Shown here: positions 1 through 7,801 of the stretch, one piece after another | Numbering within the stretch: the stretch's first letter is position 1 | Layout: every line of letters starts with the position of its first letter | Assembly: GCF_000373565.1 (NCBI RefSeq) | Contig: NZ_KB891851.1 | Span: 62,001-126,000 of the forward strand | Direction of reading: 5' to 3' | Source: Streptomyces sp. HmicA12 | Lineage (GTDB): Bacteria > Actinomycetota > Actinomycetes > Streptomycetales > Streptomycetaceae | Length of the DNA: 64,000 nucleotides | Program-made: the position numbers and the translations under genes | Notes under the pieces: generated by a model | The model's database searches: none | What the model saw: only the letters and a program-made list of their open reading frames with translations | What the model was told of the DNA's origin: nothing

Positions 1-267
1 CTTCCTGCGGAACCGGTGCTCGGCCTCGCGCGCGACCCCGACGCGCTCCTCGCGCGTCCGTTCGCGGAACTCCTGGATGCGGCCCTCGACGGCGGCGGCG
101 CGCTCGGCGTCGGAGGCGTCCTTCGCGACCCGCGGCTCGGGGACACGGCCGACGACCGTGATCTCCTCGCGGTCCACGGTGATCTCGGCGGGCCCTTCGA
201 AGAGCCCGTCGGGCAAGCGGCCGGCGAACCAGCCGCGCAACTGCTCGTGCTGTTCGGCTGTAAGCAT
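1..267 (-). CDS. Hypothetical protein, partial (C-terminus outside window)
   Basis: The reading frame stays open from an ATG at 267 down to base 1, so only the first 89 residues are visible. The product starts MLTAEQHEQLRGWFAGRLPD and goes on to a beta-rich stretch with repeated acidic and valine residues, then a charged, Arg/Glu-rich helix. No catalytic motif, signal peptide or membrane segment can be seen. Similar small uncharacterised proteins occur in streptomycetes, but I cannot name the family. It lies upstream of, and on the same strand as, the ArsR gene that ends at 307 (39 bases away), so the two may be co-transcribed. Confidence 0.55.
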   Translation of the reverse strand, partial: MLTAEQHEQLRGWFAGRLPDGLFEGPAEITVDREEITVVGRVPEPRVAKDASDAERAAAVEGRIQEFRERTREERVGVAREAEHRFRRK

Positions 268-306
268 GTAATCACCGTTGCACCGCCGGGAGTCGAGGGC
301 AAGCCC

Positions 307-615
307 TCAGCCGGCGGCCATGAGGTCGAGCAGTCCGGGGAAGCGCGCGTCCAGCTCCTTCCTGCGCAGGACCGCCGTGCGGCTGTTGCCGTGGTCGACC
401 ATGCGCAGCAGGCCCGCCTCGCGCATCACCTTGAAGTGGTGCGAGGTCGTGGACTTGGAGACCGGCAGTTGGAAGTACGCGCAGGTCCGCTCGGTGTCGT
501 CCGGCTCGCGCAGGAACTGTGCGATCACCGCGAAGCGGTGCGGGTCGGAGAGCGCGTGCAGGACCGTGCGCAGGTCCATCTCGGCCGGGGTGGGGTGGCC
601 GTCCTCGTCCGGCAT
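307..615 (-). CDS. ArsR-family winged-helix repressor
   Basis: A 102-residue DNA-binding protein made almost entirely of one ArsR/SmtB winged helix. Helix 1-2 reads LRTVLHALSDPHRFAVIAQF, and the recognition helix lies in LPVSKSTTSHHFKVMREAGL, followed by a beta wing with MVDHGNSRTAVLRR. The frame extends to 684, but the ATG at 615 is preceded by GAGGAG at good spacing and is preferred. Only one Cys is present and no CxC metal site, so the signal is probably not a metal. It is divergent from the MFS exporter at 748, and two inverted repeats lie between them (654-715), the usual layout of a local repressor controlling an efflux pump and itself. The ligand is unknown. Confidence 0.85.
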   Translation of the reverse strand: MPDEDGHPTPAEMDLRTVLHALSDPHRFAVIAQFLREPDDTERTCAYFQLPVSKSTTSHHFKVMREAGLLRMVDHGNSRTAVLRRKELDARFPGLLDLMAAG

Positions 616-653
616 GGTCGGCTCCTCGCGTCGTAGGTCTCTCTGATCCCCAT

Positions 654-715
654 AGGTTCTACTTGCATCGTACCTCCATGGCATGCGAAGGTCAGGTTCG
701 ATTCACATCGAACCT
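654..715. promoter_or_regulatory. Paired 22-bp inverted repeats, candidate ArsR operators
   Basis: At 694-715 lies a perfect inverted repeat: AGGTTCGAT, four bases, ATCGAACCT. At 654-675 lies a degenerate copy with the same arm and spacer lengths: AGGTTCTAC, four bases, ATCGTACCT. The two copies start exactly 40 bp apart, close to four helical turns. They fill the gap between the divergent ArsR and MFS genes, so a repressor bound here could block both promoters. Confidence 0.7.
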
Positions 716-747
716 CTCGCCTCTATCTCCTCGGGGGTCTCTCACGC

Positions 748-2169
748 ATGTCCATCTCCGGAACAACTGCCGTGCCCGTGCCGCCGGTTGAGGCGGGCGG
801 GCGCAAGCGGCTCACCCTCGGCGCCGTCCTCCTCGCCGTCTTCGTCGTCCCGATGTCCATCTCCGGGACCGCCGTGGAGCTGCCCGGCATCGGCGCCGAC
901 CTGCACGCCTCCGACGCCGCGCTGCAGTGGGTCGTCAACGCCTTCAACGTCGCCTTCGCCTGCTGCACCCTCGTCTGGGGTTCCGTCGCCGACATCATGG
1001 GACGGGTACGGGTCTTCGCCGCGGGCGCGTTCCTGTTCGCCCTGGCCGCCGCGGGCAGTGCCTTCGCGAGCGACCCGCTCGCGCTCGACGCGGCCCGCGC
1101 CCTCGCCGGGGTCGGCGGCGCCGCGATCTTCTCGGCCGGTGCGGCGATCCTCTCCACGGCGTACGAAGGAGCCGAACGGGCCCGCGCCTTCGCGCTCTTC
1201 GGGGCCGTCGCGGGCATCGGCGTCTCGCTCGGCCCGACCTTCGCGGGGCAGCTGGTGGCGGGCGTCGGCTGGCGGTGGGTGTTCGCGCTGCACGCCGCCG
1301 CACTGCTGGTGGCGCTGTGCGCGGTGCCGGTGATCGCCCGGACCGTGCCCGATTCCGTACGAGGATCAGCGCGCCTCGACGTACCGGGCGGCCTCGTCTT
1401 CGTCGCCGCGACGGTGCTGCTGACCACCGGGATCGTGCAGGCGTCGCAGTGGGGCTGGATGAGCGCGGGGACGGTCGCCCTGTTCGCGGCCGCGCTGGTG
1501 GCGCTGGCGGTCTTCGTCGTCGTGGAGCGGCGCAGCGCGCATCCCGTGCTGGATCTCGGGCTGCTGCGCGAGCGGCGGTTCCTCGGGCTCGCGCTCGTCC
1601 CGGTCGCGGCGTCCTTCGGCTTCGTCACGCTGCTCACGTACCTGCCGAGCTACCTGACGGCCGTCACCGGGCGCGACAGTTCGGCGGCCGGTCGGCTGAT
1701 GCTGCTCCTGACTTTGCCGGTGCCGGCGTTCCCGGTGCTCGCCGCGAGGCTCGTCGAACGGGGTGTCGGAGCCAGGAAGTTGATCCTGGTGAGCCTGGGC
1801 TGCCTGGTCGTCGGTGACCTCGGGCTGCTGCTCTTCTCGCCGCACGCCGCCGTCGCTGTCATCGCCCTGCCGATGATCGTCACCGGCGCCGGGATGGGCC
1901 TGTCGGCCGGGCTCGTCGACGGGCAGGCGCTCGCCCTGGTCGCCCCCGAGAAGGCCGGGATGGCCGCCGGGTTCGTGAACACGCTGCGGCTGGGCAGCGA
2001 GGCCGTCGCGGTCGCCGTGTACGGGTCGGTGATGGCGAGCCTGGTCGGCGCGGGCCACGCCTACGACTCGGCTTTCCACGGGCTGCTTTGGGGGCTCGCG
2101 GCCGCGTGTCTCGTGCTCGGGCTCGTGGTGGCGTGGCTGCTGCGCGGGGGTGCGGCCACTCGTTCCTGA
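748..2169 (+). CDS. MFS drug-efflux-type transporter
   Basis: A 473-residue integral membrane protein with about 12-14 hydrophobic helices, the length expected of proton-coupled MFS exporters. After a short cytoplasmic tail come TM1 (LGAVLLAVFVVPMSISGT), the loop GSVADIMGRVRV resembling MFS motif A, and GIGVSLGPTFAG matching motif C of antiporters. These point to efflux of a small hydrophobic compound across the cytoplasmic membrane. The gene is divergent from the ArsR repressor with operators between, so expression is probably induced by a compound the repressor senses. The substrate cannot be predicted. Confidence 0.85.
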   Translation: MSISGTTAVPVPPVEAGGRKRLTLGAVLLAVFVVPMSISGTAVELPGIGADLHASDAALQWVVNAFNVAFACCTLVWGSVADIMGRVRVFAAGAFLFALAAAGSAFASDPLALDAARALAGVGGAAIFSAGAAILSTAYEGAERARAFALFGAVAGIGVSLGPTFAGQLVAGVGWRWVFALHAAALLVALCAVPVIARTVPDSVRGSARLDVPGGLVFVAATVLLTTGIVQASQWGWMSAGTVALFAAALVALAVFVVVERRSAHPVLDLGLLRERRFLGLALVPVAASFGFVTLLTYLPSYLTAVTGRDSSAAGRLMLLLTLPVPAFPVLAARLVERGVGARKLILVSLGCLVVGDLGLLLFSPHAAVAVIALPMIVTGAGMGLSAGLVDGQALALVAPEKAGMAAGFVNTLRLGSEAVAVAVYGSVMASLVGAGHAYDSAFHGLLWGLAAACLVLGLVVAWLLRGGAATRS

Positions 2170-2178
2170 CGGGCGGTG

Positions 2179-2520
2179 CTACTGGCCCACCCGTCCGTCG
2201 ATGCGCTCGCGCAGCAGGTCGGCGTGGCCGCTGTGCCGGGCGTACTCGTCGATCCGGTGCACCATCAGCTCCCGGATCGCGATCCCGTCCCTGCCGACGC
2301 GCTCGCCCAGGTCCGTGAACTTCGCGGGCGCGGCGTCCGTCTCCGCCTGCTCGCGCTCCAGATCGGCGTACGCGGCGTCGACCACGGCCCGCTCGGCCAC
2401 GGCCCCGTGGAAGTCCGCGCCCTTGGGCCCCTACAGCTTCGGCAGCGGCTCGTCCAGGGTCAGCCAGGTGCGCCAGTCCCGCTCCACCTCGGCGAGGTGC
2501 CGGATCAGTCCCTGTCGCTC
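2179..2520 (-). pseudogene. DinB/DUF664-like gene remnant, N-truncated with an in-frame amber stop
   Basis: The minus strand encodes, in one frame, a segment like the N-terminal third of DUF664 (GLIRHLAEVERDWRTWL, to LPKL), then a TAG codon at about 2432, then a segment ending with the DUF664 C-terminal signature ([20 protein letters not shown]). The start of the domain is missing: homology begins where the neighbouring DUF397 gene ends at 2519. DUF664/DinB proteins are four-helix metal-binding bundles used as thiol-dependent transferases. Loss of the N-terminus plus an internal stop marks a decaying gene. A 73-residue ORF remains open from an ATG at 2400 but lacks the first metal-ligand helix. 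Confidence 0.75.
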
Positions 2521-2755
2521 ACGCGCGGCTGTCCAGAAACGCTGCCCAGGCCTCCGGCGCGACCGTGAAGTGGGGGCCTTCGGGGTTCTTGGAGTCGCGG
2601 ATGTGGATGGCGGTGGGGTGGGTGGCCACCTCGACGCAGGCGCCGCCCTCGTCGTTGCTGTAACTCGACTTCCGCCAGTCGTAGGCGACTTCGAGGCACT
2701 GGCCGCCTTCGCTGCCGCTGTGGCTCGACTTGAACCAGTTCCGTACGGTGCTCAT
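2519..2755 (-). CDS. DUF397 protein with two tandem repeats
   Basis: A 78-residue protein with two copies of the DUF397 motif: WFKSSHSGSEGGQCLEVA near residue 6 and WRKSSYSNDEGGACVEVA near residue 27. The second runs into the typical tail IHIRDSKNPEGPHFTVAPEAW. DUF397 proteins are small actinobacterial partners encoded next to Scr1-like XRE regulators and may act as their antagonists. The ATG at 2755 overlaps the stop of the XRE gene by four bases (ATGA), so the two are translationally coupled. Most family members carry one motif; a duplicated one is less usual. Confidence 0.85.
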   Translation of the reverse strand: MSTVRNWFKSSHSGSEGGQCLEVAYDWRKSSYSNDEGGACVEVATHPTAIHIRDSKNPEGPHFTVAPEAWAAFLDSRA

Positions 2756-3576
2756 GACTCTCCTAGCAGCCGGTTCAGCAGGCCCCTGGAGTGCTCCGGA
2801 GTGAGGGCCTGTGATCGCAGCATCGCATACTTGCGCGCCAGGATGGACACCTCGTCGGGGTCGGAAACCCACTGGCTGCCGCGTTGCGACTCGGTGTAGG
2901 CGAGGTGCTGGTGGGTCGGAGTTTCCAGCAGGGTGAAGGCGCCGTCGAGTCCGGCGTGTGCCGGGGCGTCGAGCGGCAGGAACTGCAGAGCCAGACCCGT
3001 TAGTTCGGCACATGCGCGTAAGTGGCGCAGTTGCTCGATGCGTGCTCGCGGTTCCAGGTACGCCAGCTGGAGCGCGGCCTCCCAGACGATGAAGCTCAGC
3101 GTCGGCGGGGTCTTGCGGTGCAGGATCTTCTGGCGCTGGACGCGGCCCGCAGTCTTGGTCTCGATCTCGTCCTCGTCGTACGCCGGGACGCGATTGCGCA
3201 GCACCGTACGGGCACACTCCTCGGTCTGAAGAATGCCGGGCACGGCCAACACGTCGTACCAGGACAGCGCGATCACCTCCCGCTCATGCGCCATGTACTG
3301 CTCGGCGTACAACGGGAACTGGTCGATCTCCGGCAGGCTGGCCACGGCCACCGACAACGCCCCCTTGGTGTCCAGGAGTTGATCCAGCGCTGCGGCCAGA
3401 TCCGGCAGCAGAGGCCGCCTGCCCTGCTCGATCGCGGCGACGGTCGACTCGGTGACGACGAGGCGGCGTGCGAGCCCCGCCTGGGTGAACCCGGCGGACT
3501 TGCGGAACAGGGCGACGAGGTCGGCGACCATCCTCATCGCCGACGGATTCTTCGGCGGACGTTTCCCGGTGCTCAT
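2752..3576 (-). CDS. XRE-type regulator with DUF5753 domain
   Basis: A 274-residue regulator. Residues about 10-75 form an XRE helix-turn-helix (LVALFRKSAGFTQAGLARRL, then VTESTVAAIEQGRRPLL). Residues about 95-270 match DUF5753, with the landmark LSWYDVLAVPGILQTEECAR. This is the architecture of the Scr1/BldB-partner type regulators that occur in many copies in streptomycetes and are encoded with DUF397 and anti-sigma-like ATPase genes. The frame reaches 3630; the ATG at 3576 is chosen because similarity begins there, although its ribosome site is weak. It is divergent from the ATPase at 3691, with 114 bases between. Confidence 0.85.
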   Translation of the reverse strand: MSTGKRPPKNPSAMRMVADLVALFRKSAGFTQAGLARRLVVTESTVAAIEQGRRPLLPDLAAALDQLLDTKGALSVAVASLPEIDQFPLYAEQYMAHEREVIALSWYDVLAVPGILQTEECARTVLRNRVPAYDEDEIETKTAGRVQRQKILHRKTPPTLSFIVWEAALQLAYLEPRARIEQLRHLRACAELTGLALQFLPLDAPAHAGLDGAFTLLETPTHQHLAYTESQRGSQWVSDPDEVSILARKYAMLRSQALTPEHSRGLLNRLLGES

Positions 3577-3690
3577 GACCGTCAATGTCCCCGCCCCCAC
3601 TCTCGCTCGATCCCGCTCGAACCCCGACAAAGAATCTGTCGGGGTCGCGGCACTGCCGACGGCCGGTCACCGTCGGCCACATTCCTGCCC

Positions 3691-4131
3691 ATGAACGAGA
3701 CCACCCAACTCCACGGATTCCGGGAGCGTTTCTACCGGCGGGAACGCCAGTCGGTCCCGGCCGCACGGGAGTTCGCCCGCGCCGCGCTGGCTGCCTGGGG
3801 CGTGGGGGAGCGGGCGCACGACATCCTGCTCTGTGTCAGCGAGCTGACCACCAACGCACTGGTGCACGGGGTGCCGCCCGGACGGGGCTTTCTGCTCCGG
3901 ATGCTGCCGTACGAGGATGGGGAGCTGATCCGCGTAGAGGTGCACGACAGCGGCGACGGCTGCCCGGCCGTACCGCGACCGGTCGACGACGCCGAGGGCG
4001 GCCGGGGGCTGCTCCTCGTGGCGGCGCTGGCGGACAAGTGGGGGGTGGGGGAGCGGGACCCGGGCAAGGTGGTGTGGTGCGAGTTCGGGGGGCCGTACGT
4101 GACGGGCCCGGCACGTACGGCGAGCGCGTAG
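3691..4131 (+). CDS. Anti-sigma-like ATP-binding protein (HATPase_c_2)
   Basis: A 146-residue single-domain GHKL ATPase of the RsbW/SpoIIAB type. The N box is ELTTNALVHG near residue 50, the G1 box is VHDSGDGCP near residue 87, and the G2 box is GGRGLLLV near residue 105. Such proteins are serine kinases or anti-sigma factors in partner-switching systems; the free-standing streptomycete versions mostly have no known target. It is followed after 40 bases by a PP2C phosphatase, the enzyme that would reverse its kinase activity, and is divergent from the XRE/DUF397 pair. Confidence 0.85.
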   Translation: MNETTQLHGFRERFYRRERQSVPAAREFARAALAAWGVGERAHDILLCVSELTTNALVHGVPPGRGFLLRMLPYEDGELIRVEVHDSGDGCPAVPRPVDDAEGGRGLLLVAALADKWGVGERDPGKVVWCEFGGPYVTGPARTASA

Positions 4132-4171
4132 TTCACATTTTGGACATTACCTTTCCTTTACCAAAGGGCAT

Positions 4172-5374
4172 ATGTACCGTTTCGGGATGCGCAAACCCGC
4201 GTTCTCCGCCTGGCCCACCTGGCCCGCCGCGCTCTGTCCCGGCATCGTCGCGGCCGTGGTCATCACCGCGTGCGACGCCCTGCTCGGCGAGTCCGTCGGG
4301 CTGCTGGCGCTGTACGCGGTCTGCCCCGCGCTCACCGCGTGCTGTGCCTCGCCACGGCGGGTGGCCGTCTGCGGGGCGTTCGCGATGGTGCTGTGCGCGG
4401 CTGTGGCTGCCTACGACGACCTGCTGTTCACGCGGCGCGGGCTCGTCGCGCTCGGCAGTGTCTTCCTGGTGAGCGTCGCCTCCGCCGTCGCCGCCCACGC
4501 GCGGGTGCAGCAGGAGCAGCGGGCCGCGCAGCAGCGCCGGATCTCCGAGTTCGTGCAGGGCGTCATCCTCGCCCCCGTGCCCGGGGACACCGGGCCCGCC
4601 GCCATCGCCGCTTCCTACCTCTCGGCGACCGAGGACGCGCGGATCGGCGGCGACTTCTACGAGGTGGTCCCGGTGCGCGGCGGCGTCCGTGTCCTCATCG
4701 GCGACGTCCAGGGCAAGGGGCTCAACGCCGTACGCACGGCCTCCGTCACCCTCAGCGCCTTTCGGCTGAGCGCCCACGACGCCGTCGACCTGGACGGCGT
4801 CGCCTTCAGCATTTCGTGCGCGCTGCACCGCAGGGGAGTGGAGGAGCAGTTCGTCACCGCGATCCTCGCCGAGCTCGACGACGCGGGCCGGCTGACGATG
4901 CTCTCCTTCGGGCATCCGCCGCCGCTGATCGTGCGGGCGGGCGGCGGCCATGAACTCGCGCACCCGCCGAGCCCCGCCATGCCCTTCGGCCTGGAGTGGC
5001 TGGACCCGGACCCGCCCGAGCCGACCCGAGTCGACCTGGCGGCCGGCGACCGCGTCCTGCTCTACACCGACGGGCTCGCCGAGGCCCGGGACGCCGAGGA
5101 CGCGTTCTACCCGCTCGTGCAGCGCGTCTCCCTGCTGCGCGGCGAGTCCCTCGACGACTGCCTGGTGGAGCTGCGCCGCGACGTCGACGACCACACCAGC
5201 GCGGGCGTCGACGACGACTCCGCGCTGATGCTCCTCGAATACCGCGAGCGCGAGGAGACGGACGACGCGGGGAACCGCCCCCTGCTGCCCCTCCAACTGG
5301 ACGGCCATCGGCACGGGCCGCGCGACCGCTCCTGCTCGGTGTGCAGCGTCCAGGACTGTCCGCTGGTGCGATGA
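4172..5374 (+). CDS. Membrane-anchored PP2C/SpoIIE-type serine phosphatase
   Basis: A 400-residue protein with three to four membrane helices in residues 8-110, a short helical linker rich in Gln/Arg (VQQEQRAAQQRRISEFV), then a complete SpoIIE-type PP2C domain. All metal-binding aspartate motifs are visible: GGDFYEVV, IGDVQGKG, LYTDGLAEA and DDSALMLL. Such phosphatases dephosphorylate anti-anti-sigma proteins; the ATPase upstream may act on the same partner. The C-terminus ends in a cysteine cluster (CSVCSVQDCPLVR, C-x2-C-x4-C) beyond the catalytic domain, which is unusual and could bind metal or sense redox. The 40 bases upstream are AT-rich for this genome, suggesting a promoter of its own. 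Confidence 0.88.
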   Translation: MYRFGMRKPAFSAWPTWPAALCPGIVAAVVITACDALLGESVGLLALYAVCPALTACCASPRRVAVCGAFAMVLCAAVAAYDDLLFTRRGLVALGSVFLVSVASAVAAHARVQQEQRAAQQRRISEFVQGVILAPVPGDTGPAAIAASYLSATEDARIGGDFYEVVPVRGGVRVLIGDVQGKGLNAVRTASVTLSAFRLSAHDAVDLDGVAFSISCALHRRGVEEQFVTAILAELDDAGRLTMLSFGHPPPLIVRAGGGHELAHPPSPAMPFGLEWLDPDPPEPTRVDLAAGDRVLLYTDGLAEARDAEDAFYPLVQRVSLLRGESLDDCLVELRRDVDDHTSAGVDDDSALMLLEYREREETDDAGNRPLLPLQLDGHRHGPRDRSCSVCSVQDCPLVR

Positions 5375-5429
5375 GTCCCCGCGTCCGGCAGAGTCACTTT
5401 GAGGACACCCGCGATCACAGGAGTGACGC

Positions 5430-6077
5430 ATGACGGACCAACTGCTGCGCGTCCAGAACTTCAACGTCTCCGGCGACGGCTTCGGCGCCGGCGAGGGGCA
5501 GAGCTTCGAGCGGCCGTTCGGGCACGCCGACCCGGGCACCATGTTCGCGTGGTGCGGTGCCACCGCGAGCTGGCCGATGCGCACCGACCCGGGCGGCAGC
5601 CGCGGCCTCGACGACTACCTGACACGGGACTACCCCCGCAACATCGGCGCGGAGATCATGGGCCGCGGCAAGTTCGGGCCGCAGAAGGGTCCCTGGGAGG
5701 ACCACGAGTGGCAGGGCTGGTGGGGCGAGGAGCCGCCGTTCCGTACGCCGGTGTTCGTGATGACGCACCACACCCGCCCGCCGATCACGCTCTCCGACAC
5801 CACGTTCCACTTCGTCGACGCCGACCCGGCCACCGTCCTCGCACAGGCCAAGGAGGCGGCCCAGGGCAAGGACGTCCGGCTCGGCGGCGGCGCGACCGTC
5901 ATCCGGCAGTTCCTCGACGCCGACCTCGTCGACACCCTGCACGTCGCCGTCTCGCCGCACGTGAAGCTCGGCTCGGGCTCGCGTCTGTGGGAGTCGCCGG
6001 ACGAGCTGCGCGACCGGTTCCAGGTGGACGTGGTGCCCAGCGCGAGCGGCGTCACGCACTATCTGTTCTGGCGGTAG
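5430..6077 (+). CDS. Dihydrofolate reductase family protein (RibD C-terminal-like)
   Basis: A 215-residue soluble protein of the RibD C-terminal / DHFR-like fold. It has the typical features of this group: an N-terminal strand and acidic loop, GAEIMGRGKFG near residue 72, PVFVMTHHTRPP near residue 105, and the nucleotide-binding glycine loop VRLGGGATVIRQFLDADLVDTL near residue 150. Members probably reduce a substrate with NADPH, but the substrate is unknown; they are not true DHFRs. The start at 5430 is preceded by AGGAG. It is a stand-alone gene between the phosphatase and a small membrane protein. Confidence 0.8.
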   Translation: MTDQLLRVQNFNVSGDGFGAGEGQSFERPFGHADPGTMFAWCGATASWPMRTDPGGSRGLDDYLTRDYPRNIGAEIMGRGKFGPQKGPWEDHEWQGWWGEEPPFRTPVFVMTHHTRPPITLSDTTFHFVDADPATVLAQAKEAAQGKDVRLGGGATVIRQFLDADLVDTLHVAVSPHVKLGSGSRLWESPDELRDRFQVDVVPSASGVTHYLFWR

Positions 6078-6114
6078 CCGGACAGCACGGCCGTGCGGCT
6101 GCTTTACTGCGCGC

Positions 6115-6531
6115 ATGTTCACGGGGGTGTGCGTCGGGCTCGGCGCGCTGACAGGGACGGCCATCGCGACGTGGCGTGCGCGCAGGGCCGCCGCCCGGGC
6201 CGAGGCCGGGCAGGCCGTCCACTTCGCCGTCGGAGCCAACCGGCCACAGGACGGGCGCAAGTACAGCCTGGGCCGGGTCCGCTCCGACCGGCCGTTCCAC
6301 TGGGAGCCCCGGTGGCGGTGGAATCGGCTGCGGCACCTTCCCGACGGTCTGCTCGTGGTTCAGACGCGGGAGATGACGCTCAAGGAAATGCTGTGGCTCC
6401 CGTCCGGGGCCGTCGTCCTCGAATGCTCCTCGGACGACGGGCCGGTCCGGCTCTGGGTGCACCGGGCACAGGCGGAGCAGGTCAGGTCCCTGGTCCGGCG
6501 CGCGTGGTCCGCGCCGGAAGGGAACAGCTGA
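6115..6531 (+). CDS. Small membrane-anchored protein of unknown function
   Basis: A 138-residue protein with one N-terminal membrane helix (residues 3-20) followed by a basic stretch and a globular part containing WEPRWRWNRLRHLP and KEMLWLPSGAVVLEC. The outline (one helix, then a small beta-rich domain) recalls DUF2550-type actinobacterial proteins, but I cannot confirm the family. It has no catalytic motif. It ends 76 bases from the convergent infA copy and starts 37 bases after the reductase gene, so it could be its operon partner. Confidence 0.65.
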   Translation: MFTGVCVGLGALTGTAIATWRARRAAARAEAGQAVHFAVGANRPQDGRKYSLGRVRSDRPFHWEPRWRWNRLRHLPDGLLVVQTREMTLKEMLWLPSGAVVLECSSDDGPVRLWVHRAQAEQVRSLVRRAWSAPEGNS

Positions 6532-6607
6532 CCGCCCCGCACCGGAGCGGGTGGGCGCGAAGAGCCCGCACCCACCCGCGACGTCAGGTCGACACCTCAG
6601 CCGGTCA

Positions 6608-6826
6608 TCAGTTGCGGTACCGGTAGAGGATCCGGCCGCGCGTCAGGTCGTAGGGGCTGAGCTCCACGAGCACCCGGTCGAACGGCAGGATCTTGATGTA
6701 GTTCTTCCGGATCTTGCCGCTGATGTGCGCGAGCACCTTGTGCCCGTTGGTCAGTTCCACCTGGAAGGTGGCATTGCGGAGACACTCCGTGACGGTGCCT
6801 TCGATCTCGATACCTGTTTTCGGCAT
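6608..6826 (-). CDS. infA: Translation initiation factor IF-1, probable second copy
   Basis: A 72-residue S1-like OB-fold protein matching IF-1 over its full length: [40 protein letters not shown] and [20 protein letters not shown]-1 binds the 30S A site during initiation. The housekeeping actinobacterial gene normally starts MAKKQGAIE and sits in the ribosomal-protein/rpmJ operon. This one starts MPKTGIE, differs at several surface positions and lies outside any ribosomal operon, so it is probably a paralogue. Its ATG shares one base with the stop of the acetyltransferase gene upstream (TAATG), so translation of the two is coupled. Confidence 0.88.
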   Translation of the reverse strand: MPKTGIEIEGTVTECLRNATFQVELTNGHKVLAHISGKIRKNYIKILPFDRVLVELSPYDLTRGRILYRYRN

Positions 6827-7623
6827 TAGTGAAGTACGACCTCCAGGTTGCTGCCGGCGCGCTCGGCGCCGATGGTGTTGAACAGTGCGGCGGCGGCCGC
6901 GTTGGCGGCGCCGACCTCGCCCGTGGCAGCTCGTACCCCGGACCGGTGCAGGGAACCCAGCACGTCGGCGAGGAGCGCCCGGGCGATGCCGTGGCGCTGC
7001 CGGTCGGCGAGCACCGCGACGAGGCCGATCCGTGGCTGCCGGGGCACCGGCGCCAGACGGAGCAGGCCCACGTACCGGCCGCCCTCGGCGGCGACCGCGT
7101 ACTTCGTAGGGTCTATCACGGTGGCGTCGTCGAGGCGGGGCAGCACCTCGGCCGGCATCTCCCGCCAGCCGACGGTGGCCTCGACCTCGGCCCGGATCGC
7201 GCGGTCCAGCGCGCGCAGCGGATCCTTGTCCGCCGCGCCGAGGGGGAGCACCGTCACACCGGCCGGCGGCCGCACCGCGCCCAGGCCCGTGACCTGCGGG
7301 TCGGTGGGTACGCGGACCACCCACTCGCGGCGCCCGGCCGTGAAGCCGAGCCGCTCCCACTGGATCCTCTGGGCGGGGTCGGCCTCGTCGACCGTCGTGT
7401 ACAGCGGCCTCGGCAGGGCCGCGAGCATGGCGGCGGAAAGCCGCTCGAACGTGGCGTCGTGCCAGCAGTCGATGCTGAGGAAAAGCCGCCCGTCGGGCCG
7501 GGGCCAGGCCGCGCCGTCACCGGCCACCCGGCCGTCGTCGTCCAGCGCCTGCCACTGCCCGTCGGAAACGCGGGCGATCGTCACAGCGGGAACTGCGGGA
7601 ACTGCGGGAAATGTTGGATCCAT
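6826..7623 (-). CDS. GNAT-family N-acetyltransferase
   Basis: A 265-residue protein. The C-terminal half is a GNAT domain: [25 protein letters not shown] near residue 195 contains the acetyl-CoA loop (R-x2-G-x-A/G), followed by [23 protein letters not shown] near residue 235. The N-terminal half (residues 15-125) looks like a second, degenerate acetyltransferase-like domain. The substrate is unknown. The next gene is IF-1, coupled by a one-base overlap, which raises the possibility of a ribosome or translation-factor target (inference). The start codon sits inside a hairpin (7621-7674). The N-terminus carries a short PAV repeat. Confidence 0.83.
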   Translation of the reverse strand: MDPTFPAVPAVPAVTIARVSDGQWQALDDDGRVAGDGAAWPRPDGRLFLSIDCWHDATFERLSAAMLAALPRPLYTTVDEADPAQRIQWERLGFTAGRREWVVRVPTDPQVTGLGAVRPPAGVTVLPLGAADKDPLRALDRAIRAEVEATVGWREMPAEVLPRLDDATVIDPTKYAVAAEGGRYVGLLRLAPVPRQPRIGLVAVLADRQRHGIARALLADVLGSLHRSGVRAATGEVGAANAAAAALFNTIGAERAGSNLEVVLH

Positions 7624-7674
7624 AGGTCTCTGCCTTTCAGGAGTGCCTCGTCCAGGCGCTCCTGGCGACCTATG
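7621..7674 (-). promoter_or_regulatory. Structured leader hairpin containing the GNAT start codon
   Basis: In transcript sense the leader holds CATAGGTC (7674-7667), an inner stem AGGAGCGCCT / AGGCACTCCT (7663-7654 with 7648-7639, one G-U pair, five-base loop), the ribosome-site-like GAAAGG, then GACCTATG (7628-7621). The last element pairs perfectly with the first, and its final ATG is the GNAT start codon. The fold would hide both the start codon and the ribosome site, so it may regulate translation of the GNAT-infA pair. Confidence 0.5.
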
Positions 7675-7801
7675 TCAACCGCCCGACCGTGGGAAAGAGG
7701 GGAGCACCCACCTGCGTACTGCGGTCATGGGTCCCACCTCCTCGGGCTGCGTCACGGTTCACGGCAGACAGTAGGCGCCGTGATGGAGTTCCGTCCACTG
7801 A

